Assembly (NCBI RefSeq): GCF_022429645.1
Contig: NZ_CP092480.1
Location: 3,578,501-3,642,500 of the forward strand
Reading direction: 5' to 3'
Origin: Lutibacter sp. A80
GTDB lineage: Bacteria; Bacteroidota; Bacteroidia; Flavobacteriales; Flavobacteriaceae
DNA: 64,000 nucleotides
Shown piece by piece: positions 36,860 to 45,153 of this stretch; the stretch's first letter is position 1; each line of letters opens with the position of its first letter. Below the pieces are notes generated by a model. It made no database searches. It was not told where the DNA came from and saw only the letters and a list, made by a program, of their open reading frames with translations. The position numbers and the translations under genes are program-made.

Positions 36860-37020
36860 AATTTTCGTCAACCTAAATTTGATTACTCATCCATTTCTTA
36901 TTTTTTAATAAGGAATTTATGAATCTTCGATTTCAGGTTCTCATAATAATTGATTATCAGTATAATGAGATTCTGAAATCGTAGATTCAGCGGAGCTAAA
37001 TAAATTCAGAATGACGGGTT
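36860..37020. repeat. Small degenerate repeat island E
   Basis: A weathered version of the shared modules: GATTCTGAAATCGTAGATTC, AGCGGAGCTAA and TTCAGAATGACG near 36965-37015. No gene is present. Confidence 0.65.
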
Positions 37021-37047
37021 TCTTTACTTTTTAGACAGCTTCTTTTT

Positions 37048-38436
37048 TTATTTACTCATTTCAGCAAAATATTTATAAAATAATGGGATAGTTTCAATTC
37101 CTTTTAGGTAGTTGAAAACACCAAAATGTTCATTTGGAGAGTGAATAGCATCGCTATCTAATCCAAATCCCATTAAAATAGTTTTACTTTTTAATTCTTT
37201 TTCAAACAATGCAACAATTGGGATACTACCACCTGAACGTTGTGGTATTGCAGGTATTCCAAAAGTTTCTGTATAAGCTTTGTTAGCAGCTTTGTATCCG
37301 ATATTATCTATTGGAGTTACATAACCTTGTCCGCCATGGTGTGGTGTAACTTTAACAGTTACAGCTTTTGGAGCAATACTTTCAAAATGTGTTTTAAAGA
37401 GTTCGGTTATTTCTTTCCAATCTTGATTAGGAACTAAGCGCATTGAAATTTTAGCATAAGCTGAGCTTGCGATAACCGTTTTAGCACCTTCACCAGTATA
37501 ACCACCCCAAATTCCATTAACATCTAAAGTAGGTCTAATAGAATTACGTTCGTTAGTTGTATAACCTTTTTCACCATAAACGTCATCAATATTTAAGGCG
37601 TTTTTATAAGCTTCTAAAGAAAATGGCGCTTTTGCCATTTCTGCTCTTTCTTCTAAAGATAATTCTTCAACCTTATCATAAAAACCAGGAATTGTAATAT
37701 GATTATTTTCATCGTGTAATGAAGCAATCATTTTGGTTAATATATTTATAGGATTTGCAACAGCACCACCATAAAGTCCTGAATGTAAGTCTCTATTAGG
37801 GCCAGTAACTTCAACTTCAACATAACTAAGACCACGTAAACCAGTAGTTATAGAAGGTTGGGTGTTAGAGATCATTCCTGTATCAGAAATTAAAATAACA
37901 TCATTTGCTAATTTTTCTTGATTGCGTTCTACAAACCAAGCCAAACTAGAAGAACCAATTTCTTCTTCACCTTCAATCATAAATTTTACATTACACGGTA
38001 GGTTGTTGTTTTGGGTCATGTATTCCAATGCTTTTACATGCATATACATTTGGCCTTTATCATCACAAGCACCACGAGCAAAAATAGCACCATCAGGATG
38101 TTTATCGGTAGTTTTAATTACAGGTTCAAATGGAGGTGAAGTCCATAAATCAATTGGATCTGCAGGTTGCACATCATAATGGCCATATACTAAAACTGTT
38201 GGTAAATTAGAATCAATTATTTTTTCACCATAAACAATTGGATATCCAGGTGTTTCACAAATTTCTACTTGGTCGCATCCAGCTTTTAAAAGAGCTGTTT
38301 TTACTGTGTCTGCAGTATCTAAAACATCTTGACTATAGGCAGAATCTGCACTAATTGATGGTATTTTAAGTAACTCGATAAGTTCGTTAATAAAGCGGTC
38401 TTTATGTTCACTAACGTACGATTTAATATTTTTCAT
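37048..38436 (-). CDS. M20-family metallo-dipeptidase
   Basis: A 462-residue cytosolic dipeptidase of the M20 family (CNDP/PepV-like) that cleaves di- or small peptides with a two-zinc centre. Metal and catalytic motifs are visible: VYGHYDVQPADP (first His and catalytic Asp), ARGACDDKGQMY (bridging Asp), IEGEEEIGSSSL (catalytic Glu and ligand Glu), ISDTGM, and SGGSIPIV plus DSDAIHSPNEHF near the C-terminus for the last His. The dimerisation domain (LRGLSYVEVEVTGPNRDLHS) lies between. ATG 38436 is taken as the start; a TTG 24 bases upstream gives only eight extra unconserved residues. It is transcribed toward the repeat island and away from tRNA-Leu. Confidence 0.9.
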   Translation of the reverse strand: MKNIKSYVSEHKDRFINELIELLKIPSISADSAYSQDVLDTADTVKTALLKAGCDQVEICETPGYPIVYGEKIIDSNLPTVLVYGHYDVQPADPIDLWTSPPFEPVIKTTDKHPDGAIFARGACDDKGQMYMHVKALEYMTQNNNLPCNVKFMIEGEEEIGSSSLAWFVERNQEKLANDVILISDTGMISNTQPSITTGLRGLSYVEVEVTGPNRDLHSGLYGGAVANPINILTKMIASLHDENNHITIPGFYDKVEELSLEERAEMAKAPFSLEAYKNALNIDDVYGEKGYTTNERNSIRPTLDVNGIWGGYTGEGAKTVIASSAYAKISMRLVPNQDWKEITELFKTHFESIAPKAVTVKVTPHHGGQGYVTPIDNIGYKAANKAYTETFGIPAIPQRSGGSIPIVALFEKELKSKTILMGFGLDSDAIHSPNEHFGVFNYLKGIETIPLFYKYFAEMSK

Positions 38437-38514
38437 TAAGATTATAATTTGTTTATTCAAAAATACATAATTTTATTCGGATTTTAAGTGTAATAAAAAA
38501 TATTGAAAAACTGC

Positions 38515-38544
38515 TTTGCAATTTTAAACTATTGTGTATATTTG
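38515..38544 (+). promoter_or_regulatory. Promoter of tRNA-Leu
   Basis: TTTG at 38515-38518, an 18-base spacer, then TATATTTG at 38537-38544. This is a textbook match to the Bacteroidota primary-sigma promoter, 17 bases before the tRNA. Confidence 0.8.
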
Positions 38545-38561
38545 CACCCACAATAACTAAA

Positions 38562-38643
38562 GCGGGCGTGGTGGAATTGGTAGACACGCTAGACTTAGGA
38601 TCTAGTGCCGCAAGGTGTGAGAGTTCGAGTCTCTCCGCCCGCA
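38562..38643 (+). tRNA. tRNA-Leu (anticodon TAG)
   Basis: An 82-base cloverleaf with acceptor stem GCGGGCG / CGCCCGC and discriminator A. The D-arm contains TGGAATTGGTAGACA. The anticodon stem CTAGA/TCTAG encloses loop CTTAGGA (anticodon TAG). A long class-II variable arm (TGCCGCAAGGTGT) is followed by the T-loop GTTCGAGTC. The CCA end is not encoded. Confidence 0.97.
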
Positions 38644-38647
38644 CAAA

Positions 38648-38676
38648 AGCTCTTCGATATCGAAGAGCTTTTTTTA
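38648..38676 (+). terminator. Intrinsic terminator after tRNA-Leu
   Basis: Perfect palindrome AGCTCTTCGAT / ATCGAAGAGCT (38648-38669) followed by a T-run. Confidence 0.9.
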
Positions 38677-38744
38677 TGGGTGATTTTTGTTGAAATACCG
38701 ATTGTTGTTTATGGGTAATTGTTGTTAAAGCATTGGCATTGCGT

Positions 38745-39560
38745 CAGGTTCAACTTGTTTGTGTACTATCTTTTTTTATTGCTGGAGTTTGTGAATCTGC
38801 GGTTTCAGTAGCTGTTACAATTAAACCTAAATCATTCTTTTAGCTAACATCATAAGATCCTGAAATCGAAGATTCAGCGGAGCTAATCGAGTTCGGGATG
38901 ACGGATGGAACTTATTTGTTCATTTTTTCATTGATAAAAAACGAACCAAAAAATCTAGGCTTACGAAACTGTATCTAAATATTTTGTTCAACATCTAAAT
39001 TTTAGGAACTCGCCTTTAAAAATTTAGTTAGCGAGTATAATTGGTTAGGCTCAAACAGCCTAAAATTTTACGATGTCTTCACTTCATATTTTACGATACA
39101 CCTTCGATATGCCGGGTTAAAATTTCGATTAAAACAATGTTATGCTGAACTTGATTACTCGCTATACTTTTTTATTTTATTGCTGGAGTTCGTGAACCTG
39201 CGGTTTCAGTATCTGTCTCAAGTAAACCTAAATCATGTTTCTAGTTAACATCATGAGATCCCGAACCAAGTTTGGGATGACGGTTGCCAATAGCTTACAA
39301 GAAACTTTATGACTTTATAACTTTTTCATAATTCAAAATATAGATGTCATTCCTGCGGAGGCAGGAATCCATACTCAGCTTCTGAAAACTAACAAGTTTA
39401 TAAATTAAAATGTTATTTTATGTATTAGAATTCGTGAACCTACGGTTTCAGCATCTGTCCCTAAAGAAGCCCAATTATCATTTAGTTAATATCTTGAGAT
39501 CCCGAAATCGAAGATTCAGCGGAGCTAATCGAGTTCGGGATGACGTTCGTTTAATCCGTT
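38745..39560. repeat. Intergenic repeat island F
   Basis: The shared modules recur: CCTGAAATCGAAGATTCAGC with AGCGGAGCTAA (about 38860-38900), ATGCTGAA units, GTCATTCCTGCGGAGGCAGG at about 39347, TTCGTGAACCTGCGGTTTCA at about 39188, and long-element copy 4. At its right edge a TGCTGAACTTGATTCAGCA unit runs directly into the remains of a sigma-factor gene. Confidence 0.83.
38946..39125 (+). repeat. Long conserved intergenic element, copy 4
   Basis: The most diverged of the same-orientation copies. It reads GGTTAGGCTCAAACAGCC where copies 1-3 read GGTTTGGCTCAAACAGCC. This change turns a T-T mismatch into an A-T pair in the central hairpin. Confidence 0.85.
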
Positions 39561-39726
39561 ATGCTGAACTTGATTCAGCATTTGATTTAGATTTTAGTAA
39601 GCTGAAACTAAAAGCGTAAATATCATCTTTATATTTTTGATATAATTTTCCAAAAGCCCTTTCATTGCCATTCGACAATTGCTTCACTAAAAGATAGTCC
39701 TCATTATTTCGTTCTTTCTTTATCAA
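39559..39726 (-). pseudogene. Truncated ECF-type RNA polymerase sigma factor (N-terminal remnant)
   Basis: The minus-strand frame of 55 codons reads IKKERNNEDYLLVKQLSNGN, ERAFGKLYQKYKDD, then IYAFSFSLLKSKSNAE. This is the start of sigma-70 region 2 as seen in extracytoplasmic-function sigma factors. The similarity stops at NAE, where an intact protein would continue with a VQEVF-type segment. Here the DNA switches into the TGCTGAA...TTCAGCA repeat and the frame stops five codons later. Regions 2.2-4 are gone. No in-frame ATG exists; TTG 39726 is the only start candidate. The rest of the gene is not elsewhere in this window. Confidence 0.8.
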
Positions 39727-40197
39727 TTAATATGAGATTTTAATATGCGTAAAGATTATTTTCAATAAATCAGTTATTTTGTTGAAAAAAATTCAATAAT
39801 AAGTGCAAATGTGTGAATTTTTCAGATAGGGTATTTGTTTTTTTTTAAAGTTTAACTCTAAAAACTAGTAGTTTTTTAATGAAAATTGCATTGATATAAA
39901 TTTTTAACGTCCTTTTTTTAAATGTAATTTACCATTTAAAGTTTGTAATAATTGTGTTTTTTATAGTTAATAGCTATTCGTTTAATATTCACATTATTTT
40001 TTTTAAACTGATTCTAAATTAGAAAAATATTTAAAATTTAAATAGGGTTATTTACAGCTATAAATTTATTGTTTTAACTAATTTAACTGCTTGTTTATTA
40101 GTTTTTTGAATTTTAAAATGTTTATTTGTTTCCGTTAAATGGAATTACTTTTTGTTGACAAATTATTTTTTTATTAGCTATTTTTTAATTTCTATAA
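39727..40197. other. AT-rich intergenic stretch without a recognisable gene
   Basis: Only small inverted repeats are seen, for example TTTAAATG (39917-39924) with CATTTAAA (39933-39940). No coding frame, promoter or RNA can be supported. Confidence 0.5.
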
Positions 40198-40235
40198 TTT
40201 TTTTGATTTTTTTAATCAAAAAATATGTATTTTAG
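40198..40235 (+). promoter_or_regulatory. Inverted repeat overlapping the likely galK promoter
   Basis: TTTTTTGATT and AATCAAAAAA (within 40198-40223) form 10-base arms around five T. Directly after comes TATTTTAG (40228-40235), a one-mismatch -7 box. The palindrome would cover the -33/spacer region, as a repressor or activator site could. Confidence 0.4.
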
Positions 40236-40278
40236 CAACTAAATTAATAAACGTAAAAAAGACATTTATTATTAAAAA

Positions 40279-41415
40279 ATGGAATTGATGGATTTAAATG
40301 AGCAACATTACAACTTAACAATTAATTCACCTGGTAGAATTAATTTAATTGGAGAACATACAGATTATAATAATGGATTTGTACTTCCAACAGCAATAGA
40401 TAAAAAAATTCAGTTTAAATTTAAGAAAAATGGAACGGTTGATACATGTAATGTACATAGTAAAAACTTTGATACTAGTTTTACTTTTAATTTAAGCGAT
40501 GTAAAACCAAGTGAGCAACAATGGGAAAACTATATTTTAGGTGTAGTTTACGAAATTCAACAGCTTTCAGATAAGTTAGAAGGTTTCGATTGTATTTTTA
40601 GCAGCGATATTCCTGTTGGTTCAGGTATTAGTTCTTCAGCGGCTTTAGAATGTGGTTTGGCTTTTGGTTTAAATGAATTATTTGAATTAGGATTGCCAAG
40701 AATTACACTTGTTGAAATTGGACAAAGAGCCGAACATAATTATGTAGGTACAAAATGTGGTATTATGGATCAATTTGCTTCAGTAATGAGTAAAGCAGGT
40801 CATGTAATTTTATTAGATTGCCAATCTTTAGAATATGAGCATGTGCCAATTCATATAAAACCATATAAAATATTATTATTAAATACCAATGTGTCGCATA
40901 ATTTAGCGGATGGAGAATACAATAAACGTAGAAGTTTATGTGAGCAAGGTGTAGCTATTATTCAGGAAAAATATCCTAAAGTAGCATCTTTACGTGATGT
41001 TTCTTCAGAAATGTTAGCCGAATTTAAAGAAGTATTTACGGAAGATATGTACAATAAATGTACCTATGTTGTTGAAGAAAAAACACGTGTTTTAAATTCT
41101 GTAGAAGCATTAAAAAACGATCAGCTAGAAGTTTTAGGAGCAAATATGTACGCAACGCATAACGGTTTATCAAATTTATATGAAGTAAGTTGTGAAGAAT
41201 TAGACTTTTTAGTAGATTTTTCTAAAAATTACGATACTATTATAGGCGCTCGAATGATGGGAGGTGGCTTTGGTGGTTGTACAATTAATATTATTCATGA
41301 AGATGCAGTCGATTCTTTTATAGCTGCTGCTTCAGAAGCTTATTTTAAAAAGTTTAATATTAAATTAACTGCTTTTGAAGCCAATCCAAGTGAAGGGACA
41401 GCAATAGAAGCATAA
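40279..41415 (+). CDS. galK: Galactokinase
   Basis: The 378-residue GHMP kinase phosphorylates galactose to galactose-1-phosphate, the first step of the Leloir pathway. It carries the galactokinase signature GRINLIGEHTDYNNG (residues 19-33), the ATP-loop PVGSGISSSAALE (about 114-126) and the third GHMP motif ARMMGGGFGGCTINI (about 330). Length is typical. It is followed after 140 bases by a sodium/sugar symporter, so the two probably form a galactose uptake and activation unit. No galT or galE is present here. Confidence 0.96.
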   Translation: MELMDLNEQHYNLTINSPGRINLIGEHTDYNNGFVLPTAIDKKIQFKFKKNGTVDTCNVHSKNFDTSFTFNLSDVKPSEQQWENYILGVVYEIQQLSDKLEGFDCIFSSDIPVGSGISSSAALECGLAFGLNELFELGLPRITLVEIGQRAEHNYVGTKCGIMDQFASVMSKAGHVILLDCQSLEYEHVPIHIKPYKILLLNTNVSHNLADGEYNKRRSLCEQGVAIIQEKYPKVASLRDVSSEMLAEFKEVFTEDMYNKCTYVVEEKTRVLNSVEALKNDQLEVLGANMYATHNGLSNLYEVSCEELDFLVDFSKNYDTIIGARMMGGGFGGCTINIIHEDAVDSFIAAASEAYFKKFNIKLTAFEANPSEGTAIEA

Positions 41416-41523
41416 ATAATGGAGATCTAACGGGTTATTTTAAAATAATAGTTAATGTTCATAATAAATTAAAGAAAATAACTAAATTCGTCTGGTCAAA
41501 AATTACAGAAACTAAACATAAAA

Positions 41524-41559
41524 ATGAATACATTAATTAAACTACACATATCATTATGA
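41524..41559 (+). CDS. Possible 11-residue leader peptide
   Basis: ATG-started mini frame encoding MNTLIKLHISL. Its TGA stop overlaps the symporter ATG in an ATGA, the arrangement used for translational coupling. It could equally be chance. Confidence 0.25.
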   Translation: MNTLIKLHISL

Positions 41560-43175
41560 CAACACATTTCGAATCTTGGGATTACCTCATTTTCATTGCC
41601 TATGCAGTTTTAATTTTAGGAGTGGGATTATGGGTTTCCAGAGATAAAAAAGGGCATGAGAAGAATGCCGAAGATTATTTTTTAGCAAGTAAAAGTTTAC
41701 CTTGGTGGGCTATTGGAACCAGTTTAATTGCCGCAAATATTTCGGCAGAACAATTTATTGGAATGTCTGGTTCGGGGTTTGCTTTGGGATTAGCAATTGC
41801 ATCTTACGAATGGATGGCAGCCATTACTTTAATTATTGTAGGGAAATATTTCTTACCAATTTTTATTGAAAAAGGATTGTATACCATTCCAGAGTTTGTT
41901 GAAAAACGATTTTCAACTAATTTAAAAACGATTTTAGCAGTATTTTGGATTGCTTTATATGTATTTGTAAACTTAGCATCAGTACTATATTTAGGTTCTT
42001 TAGCTTTAGAAACTATTATGGGAATACCAATGATGTATGGAGTTATAGGTTTGGCTTTATTTGCTGCAGCGTATTCTTTATACGGTGGACTTTCGGCAGT
42101 AGCTTGGACCGATGTTATACAAGTTGTATTTTTGGTTTTAGGTGGTTTAGTAACTACTTATATTGCTTTAAATACTGTTTCTGATGGAGAAGGTATTATT
42201 GCAGGTATGAAAACCGTTTATGAAGCTACACCAGAACGTTTTACAATGATTTTTGATGAATCGGATAAATACTACGATATGTTGCCAGGAGTTGGTGTTT
42301 TATTAGGTGGTATGTGGGTAGCTAATTTATATTATTGGGGTTTCAACCAATATATTATTCAAAGAACTTTAGCTGCTAAATCTTTAAGAGAATCTCAAAA
42401 AGGTATTTTATTAGCTGCGGGTTTAAAATTAATAATACCTGTAATTGTTGTAGTTCCTGGTATTGCAGCGTATGTTATGGTGAATGATCCTGCAATTATG
42501 GCGAGATTAGGAGCTGATGGCTTACATAATTTACCAACTTTAGAACAAGCTGATAAAGCATACCCTTGGTTATTACAATTTTTACCAACAGGTATGAAAG
42601 GTGTTGCTTTTGCTGCATTAGCAGCTGCAATTGTGTCGTCTTTAGCGTCTATGCTAAATTCTACTTCAACCATTTTTACAATGGACATTTACAAACAATA
42701 TATCAATAAAAATGCAAGTGATAAACAAACTGTTAATATGGGGAGAATTTCAGCTGCTGTAGCTTTAATTATTGCTTCTATAATGGCTCCTCTTTTAGGA
42801 GGAATTGATCAAGCATTTCAATTTATACAAGAATATACAGGAATAGTAAGTCCTGGTATTTTAGCAGTATTTATGTTAGGGTTATTTTGGAAAAAAACTA
42901 CAAACAGAGCAGCAATTATTGGTGCATTAGTTTCAATTCCAATTGCTGTTGCATTAAAATTCACATCAATGCCTTTTATGGATCAAATGGGGTATACTGC
43001 TTTATTAACAATGGTAGTAATTGTAATTACTAGTTTAATTCAACATAAAGGAAAAGATGACGAAAAAGGAATTGTAATTACAAAGCAATTATTTAAAACA
43101 AGTCCAGTTTTTAATATTGGAGCTTTTGCAATTATGTTAGTTTTAGTAGCATTGTATTCAATATTTTGGAATTAA
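41556..43175 (+). CDS. Sodium/sugar symporter (SSS family, probably galactose or glucose)
   Basis: The 539-residue protein has about 14 transmembrane helices and solute:sodium symporter hallmarks: DYFLASKSLPWWAIGTSLIA (about residue 36), ANISAEQFIGMSGSGFALGL (about 56) and AALAAAIVSSLASMLNSTST (about 355), which carries the sodium-site serines. It resembles SGLT/vSGLT-type sugar transporters. Placement after galK makes galactose the most likely substrate; that is inference. An intrinsic terminator follows. Confidence 0.9.
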   Translation: MTTHFESWDYLIFIAYAVLILGVGLWVSRDKKGHEKNAEDYFLASKSLPWWAIGTSLIAANISAEQFIGMSGSGFALGLAIASYEWMAAITLIIVGKYFLPIFIEKGLYTIPEFVEKRFSTNLKTILAVFWIALYVFVNLASVLYLGSLALETIMGIPMMYGVIGLALFAAAYSLYGGLSAVAWTDVIQVVFLVLGGLVTTYIALNTVSDGEGIIAGMKTVYEATPERFTMIFDESDKYYDMLPGVGVLLGGMWVANLYYWGFNQYIIQRTLAAKSLRESQKGILLAAGLKLIIPVIVVVPGIAAYVMVNDPAIMARLGADGLHNLPTLEQADKAYPWLLQFLPTGMKGVAFAALAAAIVSSLASMLNSTSTIFTMDIYKQYINKNASDKQTVNMGRISAAVALIIASIMAPLLGGIDQAFQFIQEYTGIVSPGILAVFMLGLFWKKTTNRAAIIGALVSIPIAVALKFTSMPFMDQMGYTALLTMVVIVITSLIQHKGKDDEKGIVITKQLFKTSPVFNIGAFAIMLVLVALYSIFWN

Positions 43176-43204
43176 TAATACTAGATTATTAAATTAATAG
43201 GTTT

Positions 43205-43236
43205 AAAGAGTTGGCGAAAGTCAACTCTTTTTTTGT
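43205..43236 (+). terminator. Intrinsic terminator after the symporter gene
   Basis: AAAGAGTTG (43205-43213) pairs with CAACTCTTT (43222-43230), followed by more T. Confidence 0.87.
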
Positions 43237-43323
43237 ATCAGAAATTTTAAATTTCTTATTTAAAAGCTATAGTGCTGATGGTTGTTAATTATTGTACAAG
43301 TTGTAAAAGTGGTCAATCAACAA

Positions 43324-43353
43324 AACCTAACAAGTTTTAAAACTTATTAGGTT
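43324..43353. repeat. 30-base imperfect palindrome
   Basis: AACCTAACAAGTTTT and AAAACTTATTAGGTT are inverted with a single mismatch and no loop. It lies in a 227-base gene-free gap. Confidence 0.7.
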
Positions 43354-43403
43354 GTAGTTGTAATGTTGTTTAAATCTTATTGATAAAAAAAACCTACCAA
43401 TTT

Positions 43404-43775
43404 CTAGTAATGTGTGCCTTTATTACTTCTAGAGCTATTATAATCTGTGGCATTAGTTAGCTTAGTAGGGCTAACAATAGGCTTGGGCTTTTGTGTCGTT
43501 TTTTTAGAGGTAGTACTGCTGGCTTTTTTTCTTAAATAAGAACCATTATCTGTTTGTTTGGTATCTTTTACATTAGTGGTTCCACTGTTTACTATTGAAG
43601 TTCCAGTTTTGGTGTTGTTACTTGTTTTTGCAACTTTTGTACTTAATTGTGCTTTCTTTGCGATAGCATCAACCGGTTTTCCTTAGTTTATCTTGTTGCT
43701 ACTAGAAAGATCAGATTTGTTTTTATAATAAGTATATCCTTTTCTTTCGGCTTGTTTTGTTTGTGAAAAAGTAAT
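43404..43775 (-). pseudogene. Broken gene for a small secreted, Ser/Thr/Lys-rich protein
   Basis: A minus-strand frame reads ITFSQTKQAERKGYTYYKNK, SDLSSSNKIN, then TAA (43683-43685). It continues in the same frame as GKPVDAIAKKAQLSTKVAK and ends SRSNKGTHY at a TAG (43404-43406). ITFSQ looks like the end of a flavobacterial signal peptide, but codons upstream of it are missing and a TAG precedes it. The simplest reading is a 5'-deleted gene with one nonsense change, possibly CAA to TAA. It lies just downstream of the nuclease gene on the same strand. I do not recognise the family. Confidence 0.6.
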
Positions 43776-43789
43776 CTAAAAAGCTGTTT

Positions 43790-44584
43790 TTAAAAATTCC
43801 AATTTAGATAATTGGTAGAAGTTTCTAACTTGTTTTCTATAGTATCTTCTAGTTCTGGGAAGAAATCAACTCCTGTAAGTTCTTCTATTTTATCTATAGG
43901 AGTTACAAATTTATACAGTGCTTTATCAGAATCTTCATGAGGAATTAAAAAAGCTATAGCTTTAATTTCAGGTTCTTGAAAATCTAAAATAATCTTATAA
44001 AAATAATTTGGAACAGTTACTTTTTCACTTCCAATAGTTTTGGTTGAATTTTCTAAAATACCACCTGTAACAACATATAAATTTTTATATTTTGTAGCCC
44101 AATATCTTGTTTTTTGCTCTAATCTGTTCCAAATACCAGCATTAAACTGATGTTCTTGTGGTGAAATATTACTGGTTAAAAAGGTTTCGTTGTAGGCAGA
44201 TTTTGAAAACTTTCTGTCTGCAGCAGGACATAAATGTCCTTTGTCGTATCCAGAATTTGAAAAGTTTTTATAATGGGCACTTTCAGTCTTAACCTTTGAG
44301 TCTTTTTCGAAATAAGGGCGTTTAAAATTGGTAGAAGAAATATGCGAATCTTTTAAAATATAAGCAACCCATTCTGCTTGTTCATGTTTTTCATTATAAG
44401 AAAGCGAATAGTTATTGTGATGAACTATTTGTCCGGTTGTTGAACTTGGTAGAAAATTAGTTGTATTTATAGCAAGCTCATCTGCGTTATTGCCAAAACC
44501 TTCAAAATCATAATTATCCCAAATAAAAAATAGGATGGCAAAAAATACAGTTACAAGTGTGTAAATAGTTTTCCTATTTTTCAC
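43790..44584 (-). CDS. DNA/RNA non-specific endonuclease (NUC1 family), membrane-anchored or secreted
   Basis: The 264-residue protein has an N-terminal hydrophobic segment (about residues 8-24), likely a signal anchor. A beta-beta-alpha-metal nuclease domain follows. The catalytic motif DRGH appears as YDKGHLCPAADRKF (general-base His near residue 116), and the metal-binding asparagine region is NISPQEHQFNAGIWNRLEQK. Lys for Arg in DRGH occurs in many Bacteroidota members. The start is GTG at 44584, inside the last codons of the upstream thioesterase gene (11-base overlap), so the two are coupled. It probably degrades extracellular or periplasmic nucleic acid. Confidence 0.86.
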   Translation of the reverse strand: MKNRKTIYTLVTVFFAILFFIWDNYDFEGFGNNADELAINTTNFLPSSTTGQIVHHNNYSLSYNEKHEQAEWVAYILKDSHISSTNFKRPYFEKDSKVKTESAHYKNFSNSGYDKGHLCPAADRKFSKSAYNETFLTSNISPQEHQFNAGIWNRLEQKTRYWATKYKNLYVVTGGILENSTKTIGSEKVTVPNYFYKIILDFQEPEIKAIAFLIPHEDSDKALYKFVTPIDKIEELTGVDFFPELEDTIENKLETSTNYLNWNF

Positions 44585-45023
44585 TTTTTAATGGTATTTC
44601 TTTAAAGTTTTCGGTTTTTGGTAAATCTTCTAGAATCTTAACAAATTCTGCAGGAGGAGTTGTTAGTCTTCGTTTATATAGGTCTATCCATGCTCCATAA
44701 ACTTTTATTTCAGCAGAAAGTACCCCTTTTTGATTGAATATTTGGTGTTTAAAACGCCAACGTTCAATTCCTTTAGAAACACCTTCTAATTCCATTTTAA
44801 CAGTAATGTTTTCGCCAATATGAATTTCTTTTAAAAAAGAAGTTTCTTCTTTAAATAAAATTGGACCAATATTTAGTTTGGCAAATTCGTTAATAGATAA
44901 ACCGTGTTCTTGAAAGTAGCGAACTCTAACTTCAGCAGCATAATCGTTATATGCTGTATGTCTCATATGTCTGTTTGGGTCAAAATCTGACCATTTTGTA
45001 TTAAAGGTAACTTCGAAATTCAT
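44574..45023 (-). CDS. Acyl-CoA thioesterase, YbgC/4HBT hot-dog family
   Basis: The 149-residue hot-dog-fold protein hydrolyses acyl-CoA thioesters. The catalytic-loop region SDFDPNRHMRHTAYNDYAAE (residues 12-31) corresponds to the DxDxxGHVNN-type motif, with the acidic residue at Asp15. The rest (GPILFKEETSFLKEIHIGEN, KVYGAWIDLYKRR) is typical. The length fits the family. It overlaps the downstream nuclease gene. Confidence 0.87.
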   Translation of the reverse strand: MNFEVTFNTKWSDFDPNRHMRHTAYNDYAAEVRVRYFQEHGLSINEFAKLNIGPILFKEETSFLKEIHIGENITVKMELEGVSKGIERWRFKHQIFNQKGVLSAEIKVYGAWIDLYKRRLTTPPAEFVKILEDLPKTENFKEIPLKSEK

Positions 45024-45153
45024 GTACTATTTTTTTTTGAGAGTGCTAATTTAACAAAGTAAAAAATATGCTAAGAAATTTTTAGGTTCTTTTTTATAAA
45101 ATTAGTTTTTATTTAACATTTTGTTTTTACTATACGTTACTCTATGTTTATAG

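Noticed and set aside
7440-39600. CRISPR arrays in the repeat-rich islands
   Set aside because: The repeats are palindromic modules of mixed type and irregular spacing, with no unique spacers of constant length and no cas genes.
42395-42688. Minus-strand frame inside the symporter gene
   Set aside because: Antisense shadow of a clear transporter gene.
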